Assembly: GCF_013340285.1 (NCBI RefSeq)
Contig: NZ_BLVO01000005.1
Span: 1 to 64,000 of the forward strand
Source: Desulfovibrio subterraneus
GTDB lineage: Bacteria > Desulfobacterota > Desulfovibrionia > Desulfovibrionales > Desulfovibrionaceae
Length of the DNA stretch: 64,000 nt
Direction: 5' to 3'
Under the pieces are notes generated by a model that was not told the DNA's origin, searched no databases, and worked only from the letters and a program-made list of their open reading frames with translations. Positions 43,769-50,721 of the stretch are shown piece after piece. The stretch's first letter is position 1. The number at the start of each line of letters is the position of its first letter. Made by a program: the position numbers and the translations under genes.

Positions 43769-44289
43769 TCCGTCTGATTCTCGGGGGAGACAAATCAGGC
43801 AAGTCCGCATACGGCCTGCAGGTGTTTGAAGAGGGCGCAGGCCCCCGTCTGCTGCTGGCTACAGGGCAGGCACAGGACTTTGCCTTTCGCCGACAGATTC
43901 TTGACCATCGCACCGCCCGCAAGCCGGAGATTCAGGTGCGTGAGACAGGCGCAGACATGGTACCTGCACTGCAGGAGGCCGCGTCGCGCTACAGATCCAT
44001 TCTTGTGGACAGTCTCGATTTCTGGCTCTTTGCCTGCGGCTCTGACAGGGCGGCAGCGAAAGGGCATGCAGGCCATGTGCAATCGTTGCTGGCCTGCCTG
44101 AAACTTATGCCGCTTGAAACGGATGTGACATTCGTTTCGTGCGAAGCCGGATTGGGGGCAATTCCGGCCAGTGCCGAAGTTCGACGCTTTGTGCGGGAAC
44201 TGGGAGCGCTCAATCAGGCGGTGGCCGCTGCGAGCGATGAGGTATGCCTCATGGTCGCAGGGTTGCCGTTGTATCTGAAGAGGTCTTGA
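43765..44289 (+). CDS. cobU: Bifunctional adenosylcobinamide kinase / cobinamide-phosphate guanylyltransferase
   Basis: 174 residues, starting in ATGA overlap with cbiR and preceded by aaggaggcag. P-loop LILGGDKSGKSAYG at the N-terminus, ILDHRTARKP carrying the candidate guanylylated histidine, and ILVDSLDFWL as the acidic Walker-B-like strand. It phosphorylates adenosylcobinamide and activates it with GMP, feeding nucleotide-loop assembly. With CbiR this makes a two-step cobamide remodelling pair: cleave, then re-activate. No cobS, cobT or cobalamin riboswitch is visible nearby. Confidence 0.9.
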   Translation: MIRLILGGDKSGKSAYGLQVFEEGAGPRLLLATGQAQDFAFRRQILDHRTARKPEIQVRETGADMVPALQEAASRYRSILVDSLDFWLFACGSDRAAAKGHAGHVQSLLACLKLMPLETDVTFVSCEAGLGAIPASAEVRRFVRELGALNQAVAAASDEVCLMVAGLPLYLKRS

Positions 44290-44292
44290 CGC

Positions 44293-45657
44293 ATGTCCTA
44301 TTTCAGAAAGCTGGAACCGGGTCTTTCCCACATGATGGAGTTGTTCTCGCGAGATGAACGCTGGCTTATTGTGGTGAATGCCGACCCCGATGCCATGGCC
44401 TCTGCCATGGCACTCAAGCGCATCATGATACACCGTGTGGCAGATGTGGGCATAGCGCGTGTGAACGAGGTGACAAGGCCGGACAATCTGGCCATGATCC
44501 GGTATCTGCGTATTCCCATGATGAAGCTCACCCCCACGGTGATCGCGCAGTATGACCGCTTTGCGCTGGTCGATTCCCAGCCGCATCATCATCCCCTGTT
44601 CAAGGAACTGCATTTTTCCCTTGTTTTTGACCATCACCCGCTGTCGGAAGAAAACCCTGTGGTTGTGGATTACAAGGACATCAAGACGGAATACGGCGCA
44701 AACTCCACACTCATGACGGAGTATCTCTACAATCTGGGCATTCGTCCCGGTAACAGACTCGCCACGGCGCTGGTGTACGGCATCAAAACCGATACGGGCA
44801 GCTTTGAGCGCGAGTTCTGTGATGTGGATGTGCGGGCCTTCCGGTATCTTTCCAAGTGGTCGAGCCAGATCCTGCTGTCGCGTATTTCCCGCAGTGAATT
44901 CCGGCTGGGATGGCTGGATTATTTCTCCCGTGCTGTTTCCAGCATGCACAAGATCAAGTCCGGTTTCCTGACCTATGTGGGCGAGGTGCCCAATGCCGAC
45001 GCGCTGGTGGTGATCGCGGACTTCTTCATGCGTGTGCATGAAATACGCTGGGTTGCCGTGGCGGGTGTGAGCGAGGACAAGCTGGTCGTCATTTTCCGGG
45101 GTGATGGTGTGACCCGCGACCTTGGCCGTTTTGCCAACATGCAGTTCGGCGACATAGGGTCTGCGGGCGGTCACAAGGCCATGGCGCGGGCAGAGATTCC
45201 CATTGAAAAGCTGGCGGGCAAGGATCTTGAAATGTATGTGTTCAAGCGACTTGTCTCACCGCGCAAGAGGCCCAAGGTTGTGGTGCCGGAGGACGAAGTC
45301 CAGAAATCTAAGGACGAGGCCCAGAAGGCCAAGGACGAAGTCCAGAAATCCAAGGATGAGGCCCAGAAGGCTAAGGACGAGGCCCAGAAGGTCAAGGACG
45401 AGGCCCAGAAGGTCAAGGACGAAGCCCAGAAGGTCAAGGACGAAGTCCAGAAATCCAAGGACGAAGTCCAGAAGGCTAAGGACGAGGCCCAGAAATCCAA
45501 GGACGCCGTGAAGGATGCTCCAGCCAAGCCCGCCGAGGCAAAGCAGCCTGAAGCGGAAAAGGCCCGCGCACCAGAACCGGTTCAGGAATCGGCCAAGGAT
45601 TCGGCATCGAAGCAGGCAGCAAAGCCGGCACCTGAGTCAAAGCCGGATTCTAAATAG
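44293..45657 (+). CDS. DHH-family phosphoesterase with heptad-repeat C-terminal tail
   Basis: 454 residues, 3 nt after cobU. Catalytic DHH domain: VVNADPDAMASAMAL (metal Asp pair), ALVDSQPHHHP, LVFDHHPLSEE (DHH) and KTDTGSFER. A DHHA1-like substrate domain ends in GSAGGHKAMARAEI (~293-306). The family includes NrnA/RecJ-type enzymes hydrolysing nanoRNA, pAp or cyclic dinucleotides; which applies here cannot be read. Residues ~334-403 are ten DExQKxK heptads followed by a Lys/Ala/Pro/Glu-rich end, which would be a highly charged helix or coiled coil, unusual for the family. The downstream terminator ends the cbiR-cobU-DHH transcript. Confidence 0.85.
   Translation: MSYFRKLEPGLSHMMELFSRDERWLIVVNADPDAMASAMALKRIMIHRVADVGIARVNEVTRPDNLAMIRYLRIPMMKLTPTVIAQYDRFALVDSQPHHHPLFKELHFSLVFDHHPLSEENPVVVDYKDIKTEYGANSTLMTEYLYNLGIRPGNRLATALVYGIKTDTGSFEREFCDVDVRAFRYLSKWSSQILLSRISRSEFRLGWLDYFSRAVSSMHKIKSGFLTYVGEVPNADALVVIADFFMRVHEIRWVAVAGVSEDKLVVIFRGDGVTRDLGRFANMQFGDIGSAGGHKAMARAEIPIEKLAGKDLEMYVFKRLVSPRKRPKVVVPEDEVQKSKDEAQKAKDEVQKSKDEAQKAKDEAQKVKDEAQKVKDEAQKVKDEVQKSKDEVQKAKDEAQKSKDAVKDAPAKPAEAKQPEAEKARAPEPVQESAKDSASKQAAKPAPESKPDSK
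45292..45501 (+). repeat. Ten 21-bp tandem repeats encoding DE(V/A)QK(S/A/V)K heptads
   Basis: Exact 21-bp periodicity, unit gacgaagtccagaaatctaag and variants, ten copies in frame within the DHH-phosphoesterase gene. The copies vary by a few bases each (gaagtc/gaggcc, aaatcc/aaggcc/aaggtc). Confidence 0.95.
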
Positions 45658-45702
45658 GATCAGACCGGCTCACCAGCCACTCCCTGTTTGAAGAAAGCAT
45701 AA

Positions 45703-45737
45703 AAAAACCCGCCACAGACCGTTGGCGGGTTTTTCTT
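45703..45737 (+). terminator. Rho-independent terminator after the DHH gene
   Basis: aaaacccgcca / tggcgggttttt stem (core 45707-45714 with 45723-45730) followed by tttttctttt; A-rich on the other side, so it may act in both directions. Confidence 0.92.
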
Positions 45738-45742
45738 TTGGG

Positions 45743-45783
45743 CCGTCGTACCGGTGTATGTGTCAGTGGAGCCGGTACGACGG
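45743..45783. repeat. Perfect 12-bp inverted repeat in intergenic region
   Basis: ccgtcgtaccgg (45743-45754) and ccggtacgacgg (45772-45783) with a 17-nt loop. No T run follows. It sits directly next to the DHH terminator and may be an operator, a processing site or part of a larger structured RNA that continues to 46006. Confidence 0.7.
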
Positions 45784-45823
45784 TGGAACCATTCGCGGAG
45801 GTATGCGAATCCGGAACAGTGGT

Positions 45824-46006
45824 GGCGGGGCGGAAAGCCATCCCCTGCGGCAAGGCTGCCTTGCACAGCAAGAGCGGCTGCGGGGAGTGCAGGCGTCGCG
45901 TCGGGGCCTCAACGATACTACCTGTTTGAGAGGATCGCAGATCCTGTCACCGGTCCGATAAGGAGCCGCCCGCGTATCCGTATGCCGTAACGCTCTCCGC
46001 CCCGCC
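45824..46006. ncRNA. Candidate structured RNA (unassigned), closed by an 11-bp stem
   Basis: A 183-nt GC-rich stretch without a convincing gene between the DHH terminator and the EAL gene. Its ends are perfectly complementary: ggcggggcgga (45824-45834) and tccgccccgcc (45996-46006). Inside are perfect short hairpins, gcaagg-ctg-ccttgc and aggatc-gca-gatcct. Downstream, cttgggaa and ttcccaag (near 46005-46040) pair again. Size and long-rod layout recall 6S-type RNAs, but I could not match 6S, RNase P, SRP, tmRNA or cobalamin-riboswitch signatures. Strand unknown. It could alternatively be the 3' untranslated region of either convergent gene. Confidence 0.3.
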
Positions 46007-46129
46007 TTGGGAAAGCCGGTCCCAGTATCGACCTTCCCAAGAGAGTTGGTTCAGAAAATTCCTCGCGCTCGGAGCGCTTCTTGTGTCCGGGAACACTCTC
46101 GTGTCCCTGACTTTCCCGCCCACCCGCTG

Positions 46130-47395
46130 CTATGTCCCGCAGGCGCAGATGGACTGCTCATGCAGCGGGGCCATGTTGCCCCGTTCCATCACATCAAGGC
46201 ACAACACGTGGGGCTTGCCTTCAGCGCATGTGCAGCGGGTGGCCAGCGTTATGCAACGGTTGCCTGATGCCAGCGAAATGTAGGGAGCCGTCACGCATTC
46301 CTCCAGCCCCGCCTGAATGGGAATGAAGTATTCCTTGAGTGAATGGTCCGTTCCCTTGCGCGCAGGCTGATAGATGAACCGCTTGTTGGCGCTTATGTTC
46401 AGCGGGTTGCACAGCGTGTCCGAGACCTGAATGCCGGTTTCGTCGAGCACATACAGACATTCGAGCGAGGGAAACAGCAGCAGCTGGTCCACAAGCGCCT
46501 TGGTGAAATCGGCAGCCTTGACCGTGCCGAGCGTTTCACGAACGTGGCGTATCAGAGCCCGGTGGCTGGCCTGCTGTTCCTTGTGCCGTTCGTAGCGGTT
46601 CAGGGAATAGCTTCTGTAGGCGGCTGCGACCGTGCGCATCTGCGGCGCAACATCCGGCGTTTTGGACGTAGGGCAGGGGCGGGCAAACAGATAGCCCTGC
46701 AACACGTCTGCCCCGGCGCCCATCAGGTATACGGCTTCTTCTTCTTTTTCCACGCCTTCGGCCACGGTCATGGCCCCTATGCGGCGGGCAAGGGAGGTGA
46801 GCGAGTTCACCACTTCCTGCTTGTAGAATTCCGTATGAATGTTGCTGATGAGAAAACGGTCTATCTTGATGACCTCCGGCTTGATGGAGGCAATGCGTTC
46901 AAGGTTCGAGTGTCCTGCGCCCACGTCGTCCAGCGCGATGAGAAAGCCGAGGGCGCGGTGGCGGTTGATGAAGCGCATCAGGGCTGCCGTATCCTGCACG
47001 TGCGACTCGATGATTTCTATGACCACGTTGGCCGGATTTATGCCGTGCGAACGGGCCAGCATTTCAATGTGGCCGGAGCCGACCACGCTTTCGGTCAGCA
47101 GCGATGCGTCCACATTGACGAACAGCAATTGCTCTTTGTGCTGTTTGTGCAGCGGAGCAAACCGGGTAAAGGCCATTTCCCTGCATGCCCTGTCCAGCTG
47201 CAGGCTTAAACCGCTCAGCTCTGCCAGTGTGAACAGCGTGTCAGGCGGAATGAGCAGTTCGCCGTTGCCCACCGTGCCTCTGCTCAGGGCCTCGTATCCT
47301 ATGACGACTCCCTGCCTCACGGAGACCAGAGGCTGAAAATGCGTCATGATCTGGCGGTTGAAGATGAGAGTTTCAATATTGAGTGTGTAGCTCAT
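46130..47395 (-). CDS. EAL-domain protein, putative c-di-GMP phosphodiesterase
   Basis: 421 residues. The EAL domain (~1-240) starts close to the N-terminus: FQPLVSVRQGVVIGYEALSRG (EAL motif intact), LLFVNVDASLL, VVIEIIES, IALDDVGAGHSN (DDxG), EVIKIDRFL, MTVAEGVEKEEE and LQGYLFARP, so the metal and catalytic residues appear complete. Residues ~250-421 form a C-terminal sensory-type region (KALVDQLLLFPSLECLYVLDETG) with three closely spaced cysteines (TRCTCAEG) and CACGT at the end, which might bind metal. Cytoplasmic; no TM. Counterpart to the HD-GYP protein at 10202. Confidence 0.88.
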   Translation of the reverse strand: MSYTLNIETLIFNRQIMTHFQPLVSVRQGVVIGYEALSRGTVGNGELLIPPDTLFTLAELSGLSLQLDRACREMAFTRFAPLHKQHKEQLLFVNVDASLLTESVVGSGHIEMLARSHGINPANVVIEIIESHVQDTAALMRFINRHRALGFLIALDDVGAGHSNLERIASIKPEVIKIDRFLISNIHTEFYKQEVVNSLTSLARRIGAMTVAEGVEKEEEAVYLMGAGADVLQGYLFARPCPTSKTPDVAPQMRTVAAAYRSYSLNRYERHKEQQASHRALIRHVRETLGTVKAADFTKALVDQLLLFPSLECLYVLDETGIQVSDTLCNPLNISANKRFIYQPARKGTDHSLKEYFIPIQAGLEECVTAPYISLASGNRCITLATRCTCAEGKPHVLCLDVMERGNMAPLHEQSICACGT

Positions 47396-47580
47396 GGGGA
47401 GATCCGGAACGTTGTGCGGCGTACAACGTGGAACAGGTGGACTCGTAACCGGGCCGCGTGACGATTACAGCGAGTGGTCCGGTTTTGTTTTCAAGGGGCC
47501 GGACCGGCCCAATGGGTGGCGGTGAGGGCCGGTCCGGCATCGGTATGGAGCGCGCTTTCTCCCGCGGGTGCAGGGAGATT

Positions 47581-47610
47581 GCTCCGGGGGTGGGTGGGAC
47601 CCCCGGGAGC
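47581..47610 (-). terminator. Strong GC hairpin downstream of glnB
   Basis: gctccgggggt / acccccgggagc near-perfect stem with one bulged G, 8 bp beyond the glnB stop. No T run, so it may be a stabilising structure or a poor terminator of the amt-glnB transcript. Confidence 0.5.
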
Positions 47611-47617
47611 GAGCTGT

Positions 47618-47944
47618 CTATTTTACCTCTCCGGTACGAACCCGGATGGTCTTTGCAATGTCCTGTACGAAGATGACACCGTCGCCTTCCTTGCCGGTGC
47701 GGGCACCGGACTGGATGGCTTCAAGGGCGCCTTCCAGCTTGTCTTCGGTAATGGCCAGCTCAATACGCACTTTCTTGAGCAGGTTCACTTCCATGACAAC
47801 GCCGCGGTAGGTTTCCGTATATCCCTTCTGCTGGCCGCTTCCGAGGATGTTGGTTACGGAGAGGGCGTAAATACCCTTGGCGTACAGAGCCTGCTTTACC
47901 GGGGTAAGCATTTCGGGTCTGATGTATGCGATGATGAGTTTCAT
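47618..47944 (-). CDS. PII-family nitrogen regulatory protein (GlnB/GlnK type) lacking the uridylylation tyrosine
   Basis: 108 residues, 18 nt after amt, so co-transcribed; genes in this position usually encode GlnK. Fold motifs: MKLIIAYIRPEMLTPVKQAL at the N-terminus, T-loop GYTETYRGVVMEV, B-loop TGKEGDGVIFV (ATP/2-oxoglutarate site). In E. coli PII the T-loop reads YRGAEYMV with uridylylated Tyr51; here that position is Met (YRGVVMEV). Control by GlnD uridylylation is therefore unlikely and binding would depend on ADP/ATP/2-oxoglutarate only. Its likely job is to plug the AmtB-type channel encoded upstream when nitrogen is sufficient. Confidence 0.92.
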   Translation of the reverse strand: MKLIIAYIRPEMLTPVKQALYAKGIYALSVTNILGSGQQKGYTETYRGVVMEVNLLKKVRIELAITEDKLEGALEAIQSGARTGKEGDGVIFVQDIAKTIRVRTGEVK

Positions 47945-47962
47945 TGTATTATTCCTCCCTGC

Positions 47963-49336
47963 CTATTCCACGGTGAAGATCTGGAAGCCGTTGTATGCTT
48001 CGGAACCATGTTCGCAGATGTCCAGACCCTTGAGTTCTTCTTCACGGCTTACACGCAGACCCATGACGGCCTTGATGCTTGCGAAGACGATGTAACCCAT
48101 GCCGAATGCCCAGGCGAAGGTAGCTGCCACGCCGATGATCTGGGTCATGGTCTGACCGAAACCGCCGCCGTAGAACAGACCGGTGATGGTGCCGTACTTG
48201 GGGTGGGCGAGCAGGCCGGTCATGATGGTACCGAATGCGCCACATACACCGTGCACGGAAACTGCGCCGACCGGATCGTCGATCTTGAGCACGCGGTCGA
48301 TGAATTCAACCGAGAGCACTACCAGAATACCTGCCAGAAGGCCGATGACAACTGCGCCGGTGGGGGCCACTTCGTAGCAGCCTGCGGTGATGCCCACGAG
48401 ACCTGCCAGTGCGCCGTTAAGGGTCATGGAAGTATCAGGCTTGCCGTAGCGGAACCAGGCGGTCATCATGGCACCCAGGGTACCTGCGCAACCGGCAAGG
48501 CTGGTGTTTACTGCAATGTAACCGATGGTGCCGTCAGCCACGGTGGTGGAACCGGGGTTGAACCCGAACCAGCCGAACCAGAGGATGAACACGCCAAGCG
48601 CTGCCAGCGGAATGTTGTGACCGGGAATGGCCTTGGGGGTACCGTCTGCGGCGTACTTGCCGGTACGGGGTCCGACGATCATGGCACCTGCAAGGGCAAC
48701 CCAGCCGCCCACGGAGTGAACCACGGTGGAGCCTGCAAAGTCTGCAAAGCCCATGTCCCCCAGCCAGCCGCTGTTACCGGTGAGTCCGCCCCATGCCCAG
48801 TGGCCGGAAACGGGGTAGATGATGGCCGTAACAAGTATGCTGGCCACAATGTAGGCCGGGAACTTGGTACGTTCCGCAATGCCGCCGGATACGATGGTGG
48901 CCGCAGTGGCCGCAAACACGGACTGGAAGAACCAGAAGGTCAGGTCCCACTGTCCTGCGGCGTCCACACCGCTGCCGGAGCCCATGGCAAAGTTGCTCAT
49001 GCCGATGAAGCCGCCGATGTCGGTACCGAACATCAGGCCGTAGCCGAGAAAGAAGAAGATGATGGAGCCCGCCGCGAAGTCCAGAACGTTCTTCATCAGA
49101 ATGTTGCTCGCGTTCTTTGCGCGGGTGAAGCCGCACTCCACCAGGGCAAACCCTGCCTGCATGAACATGACCAGAATGGCTGCAAGAAGCGTCCACATGA
49201 TGTTCGCATTGTCCTGCGTCAGCATGGCGGGGGCGTCTTCTGCCATGGCCGTGGTGCTGAGGAGCAGAGTGAGTGCTGCAGTTCCCCCCAGAGCGGGGAG
49301 CAGCTTCCGCAACTGTGAAATTCTCTTCGAATGCAT
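47963..49336 (-). CDS. amt: Ammonium transporter (AmtB family)
   Basis: 457 residues; the ATG at 49336 follows aaggagg, so a 9-codon longer start is rejected. A cleavable signal peptide (LLPALGGTAALTLLLSTTAMA) precedes 11 membrane helices. Family motifs: ALVECGFTRAKNASNILMKN, FFQSVFAATAATIVSGGIAERT, GHWAWGG, DFAGSTVVHSVGGW (first pore-region His) and VHGVCGAFGTI (second pore His). It conducts NH3/NH4+ across the inner membrane. The operon with glnB and a sigma-54-type promoter upstream indicate nitrogen-limited expression. Confidence 0.95.
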   Translation of the reverse strand: MHSKRISQLRKLLPALGGTAALTLLLSTTAMAEDAPAMLTQDNANIMWTLLAAILVMFMQAGFALVECGFTRAKNASNILMKNVLDFAAGSIIFFFLGYGLMFGTDIGGFIGMSNFAMGSGSGVDAAGQWDLTFWFFQSVFAATAATIVSGGIAERTKFPAYIVASILVTAIIYPVSGHWAWGGLTGNSGWLGDMGFADFAGSTVVHSVGGWVALAGAMIVGPRTGKYAADGTPKAIPGHNIPLAALGVFILWFGWFGFNPGSTTVADGTIGYIAVNTSLAGCAGTLGAMMTAWFRYGKPDTSMTLNGALAGLVGITAGCYEVAPTGAVVIGLLAGILVVLSVEFIDRVLKIDDPVGAVSVHGVCGAFGTIMTGLLAHPKYGTITGLFYGGGFGQTMTQIIGVAATFAWAFGMGYIVFASIKAVMGLRVSREEELKGLDICEHGSEAYNGFQIFTVE

Positions 49337-49390
49337 GGAATCCTCCTTATCGTGGGTAAACACCCTGTTCCCGTATCGTTTGCAGCAGAT

Positions 49391-49409
49391 AAAGCATCTT
49401 GCGTGCCAT
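49391..49409 (-). promoter_or_regulatory. Sigma-54 (-24/-12) promoter of amt-glnB
   Basis: On the minus strand ATGGCACGCAAGATGCTTT: the invariant GG and GC are exactly 10 nt apart, close to the TGGCAC-N5-TTGC consensus. It lies ~45-50 bp upstream of the amt start, so the leader would be short. This is the expected control for an amt-PII operon. Confidence 0.75.
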
Positions 49410-49583
49410 TTTGATTAATAGGCTGAATTTGTTGAATAAGAGTGAAAAACGGGATTTTCAGGGTGTCTGCAAAAACACTTAATTTGACAATTCTGTATAA
49501 ATATAACATGGGTGTTTTAACATAATTGTGAATCTACGAAAAAATGGAAAGAACGGGAAATCGCAAAAATGTTCTTTTCGGTG

Positions 49584-49612
49584 TTGACAGTGGTGGTGCT
49601 CTCACCTATGTT
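49584..49612 (+). promoter_or_regulatory. Sigma-70 type promoter of the aromatic operon
   Basis: TTGACA (49584-49589), 17-bp spacer, TATGTT (49607-49612). The -35 box is a perfect consensus, with 4/6 matches at -10. Transcription would start near 49620, about 40 nt before the leader peptide ATG. Confidence 0.75.
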
Positions 49613-49658
49613 GCGCGAAACTGATCCACTACCGGATCGAAAAGGACTGTTTCCAGAC

Positions 49659-49763
49659 ATGACCAATTTCACCAACAGCTTTACCTTCTGCTTTAATACC
49701 GAGTTCTACTTTTGGTATTACTTTAGCTATGGAAAAGCCCGTGGTGAGCTTGATCGTGCCTAA
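49659..49763 (+). CDS. Phe/Tyr/Trp-rich leader peptide of the aromatic operon attenuator
   Basis: 34 residues, ATG at 49659, with aaaagga ~12 nt upstream. It contains eight Phe, five Tyr and one Trp, clustered as FYFWYYFSY (49702-49728), and then a polar tail ending GELDRA before the TAA at 49761. Such density of all three aromatic residues in a tiny frame between a promoter and a rho-independent terminator is the signature of ribosome-mediated attenuation. Ribosome stalling on the cluster when charged tRNA-Phe, -Tyr or -Trp is scarce would leave 49737 onward free to form an antiterminator. A longer frame opening at 49569 starts upstream of the promoter and is discounted. Confidence 0.85.
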   Translation: MTNFTNSFTFCFNTEFYFWYYFSYGKARGELDRA

Positions 49764-49800
49764 CCGACTGAAGAAACAGGACTAGGGAAAGGGTACAAGA

Positions 49801-49837
49801 CAAGGGCCGCGGGCGAAAGCCGGCGGCCCTTTTTTGT
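49801..49837 (+). terminator. Attenuator terminator of the aromatic operon
   Basis: aagggccgc (49802-49810) pairs with gcggccctt (49823-49831), with further pairing around gaaa and a run of T to 49836. A candidate antiterminator is gcccgtgg (49737-49744, within the leader peptide frame), which can pair with ccgcgggc (49807-49814; 7 Watson-Crick pairs and one G-U) and so block the 5' terminator arm. A ribosome reaching the leader stop would cover 49737-49744 and let the terminator form. Confidence 0.85.
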
Positions 49838-49883
49838 TTGCCGTCGCTTCGCCGCAAGGGCCAAACATCATCAGGAGGCGCAT

Positions 49884-50684
49884 ATGTTGCTTGGAAAAAG
49901 CGTTCGTCTGGAGCGCATCTTCAACCGCAATACTGGCAGAACCATCATTGTACCCATGGATCACGGCGTTACCGTTGGCCCCATCTACGGCCTCGTTGAC
50001 CTGCCCGGAACCGTGAACAAGGTGGCAGAAGGCGGCGCAAACGCCGTTCTCATGCACAAGGGACTTCCCCGCTGTACCCATCGCGGATACGGCAAGGACG
50101 TGGGACTCATCGTGCATCTTTCCGCCAGCACATCCATTGCCACGCTGCCCAACGCCAAGTCGCTGGTCGGCACCGTGGAAGACGCTCTGCGCCTTGGCGC
50201 GGATGCGGTATCTGTTCACGTGAACCTTGGCGACGAGACCGAACGCTATATGCTGGAGGATCTGGGCAAGATTACCTCCCGCGCGGTGGAGTGGGGCATG
50301 CCGGTTCTGGCCATGATGTATGCCCGCGGTCCGAAAGTGAAAAATGAATTTGATCCCGAGATTGTAGGCCACTGCGCACGCGTGGGCATGGAGCTTGGCG
50401 CGGATGTGGTTAAGGTTAATTATACCGGCGATATGGACTCTTTTGCCGGCGTGTGCGAAGCTTGCTGCGTGCCGGTTGTTATCGCAGGTGGCCCGAAGAT
50501 GGATTCGGATCGCGCACTGCTTGAAATGGTGCACGATTCCGTCAAGGCCGGAGGCGCAGGGCTCTCCATGGGACGCAACGTGTTCCAGCATGCCCGCCCC
50601 GACCTGCTTGTGGCCGCCCTGCATGGTGTGGTGCAAAGCGACTGGACCGTAGATCAGGCCATGGACGTGCTGAACGGCAAATAG
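49884..50684 (+). CDS. 2-amino-3,7-dideoxy-D-threo-hept-6-ulosonate (ADH) synthase, copy 1
   Basis: 266 residues; ATG at 49884 after aggagg. Class I aldolase TIM barrel of the archaeal-type shikimate entry: [38 protein letters not shown] (acid/base Tyr146) and [14 protein letters not shown] with Schiff-base Lys177, then [11 protein letters not shown]. It condenses a 6-deoxy-5-ketofructose phosphate-type donor with aspartate semialdehyde to give ADH, the precursor used by DHQ synthase II, bypassing DAHP. First structural gene after the attenuator. A second copy follows 37 bp later. Confidence 0.88.
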   Translation: MLLGKSVRLERIFNRNTGRTIIVPMDHGVTVGPIYGLVDLPGTVNKVAEGGANAVLMHKGLPRCTHRGYGKDVGLIVHLSASTSIATLPNAKSLVGTVEDALRLGADAVSVHVNLGDETERYMLEDLGKITSRAVEWGMPVLAMMYARGPKVKNEFDPEIVGHCARVGMELGADVVKVNYTGDMDSFAGVCEACCVPVVIAGGPKMDSDRALLEMVHDSVKAGGAGLSMGRNVFQHARPDLLVAALHGVVQSDWTVDQAMDVLNGK

Positions 50685-50721
50685 CCGCCAGCGTGAAACC
50701 GTATATTACGAGGGATTTCAG

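Noticed and set aside
45722-46283. Several short open frames in 45.72-46.28 kb
   Set aside because: No SD or protein-like composition; they overlap strong inverted repeats and the EAL gene, so RNA structure is the better reading.
47396-47580. ggccggaccggcc-type palindromes as a terminator between the EAL and glnB genes
   Set aside because: The palindromes near 47500-47545 lack a T tract on either strand, and neither gene's 3' end abuts them.
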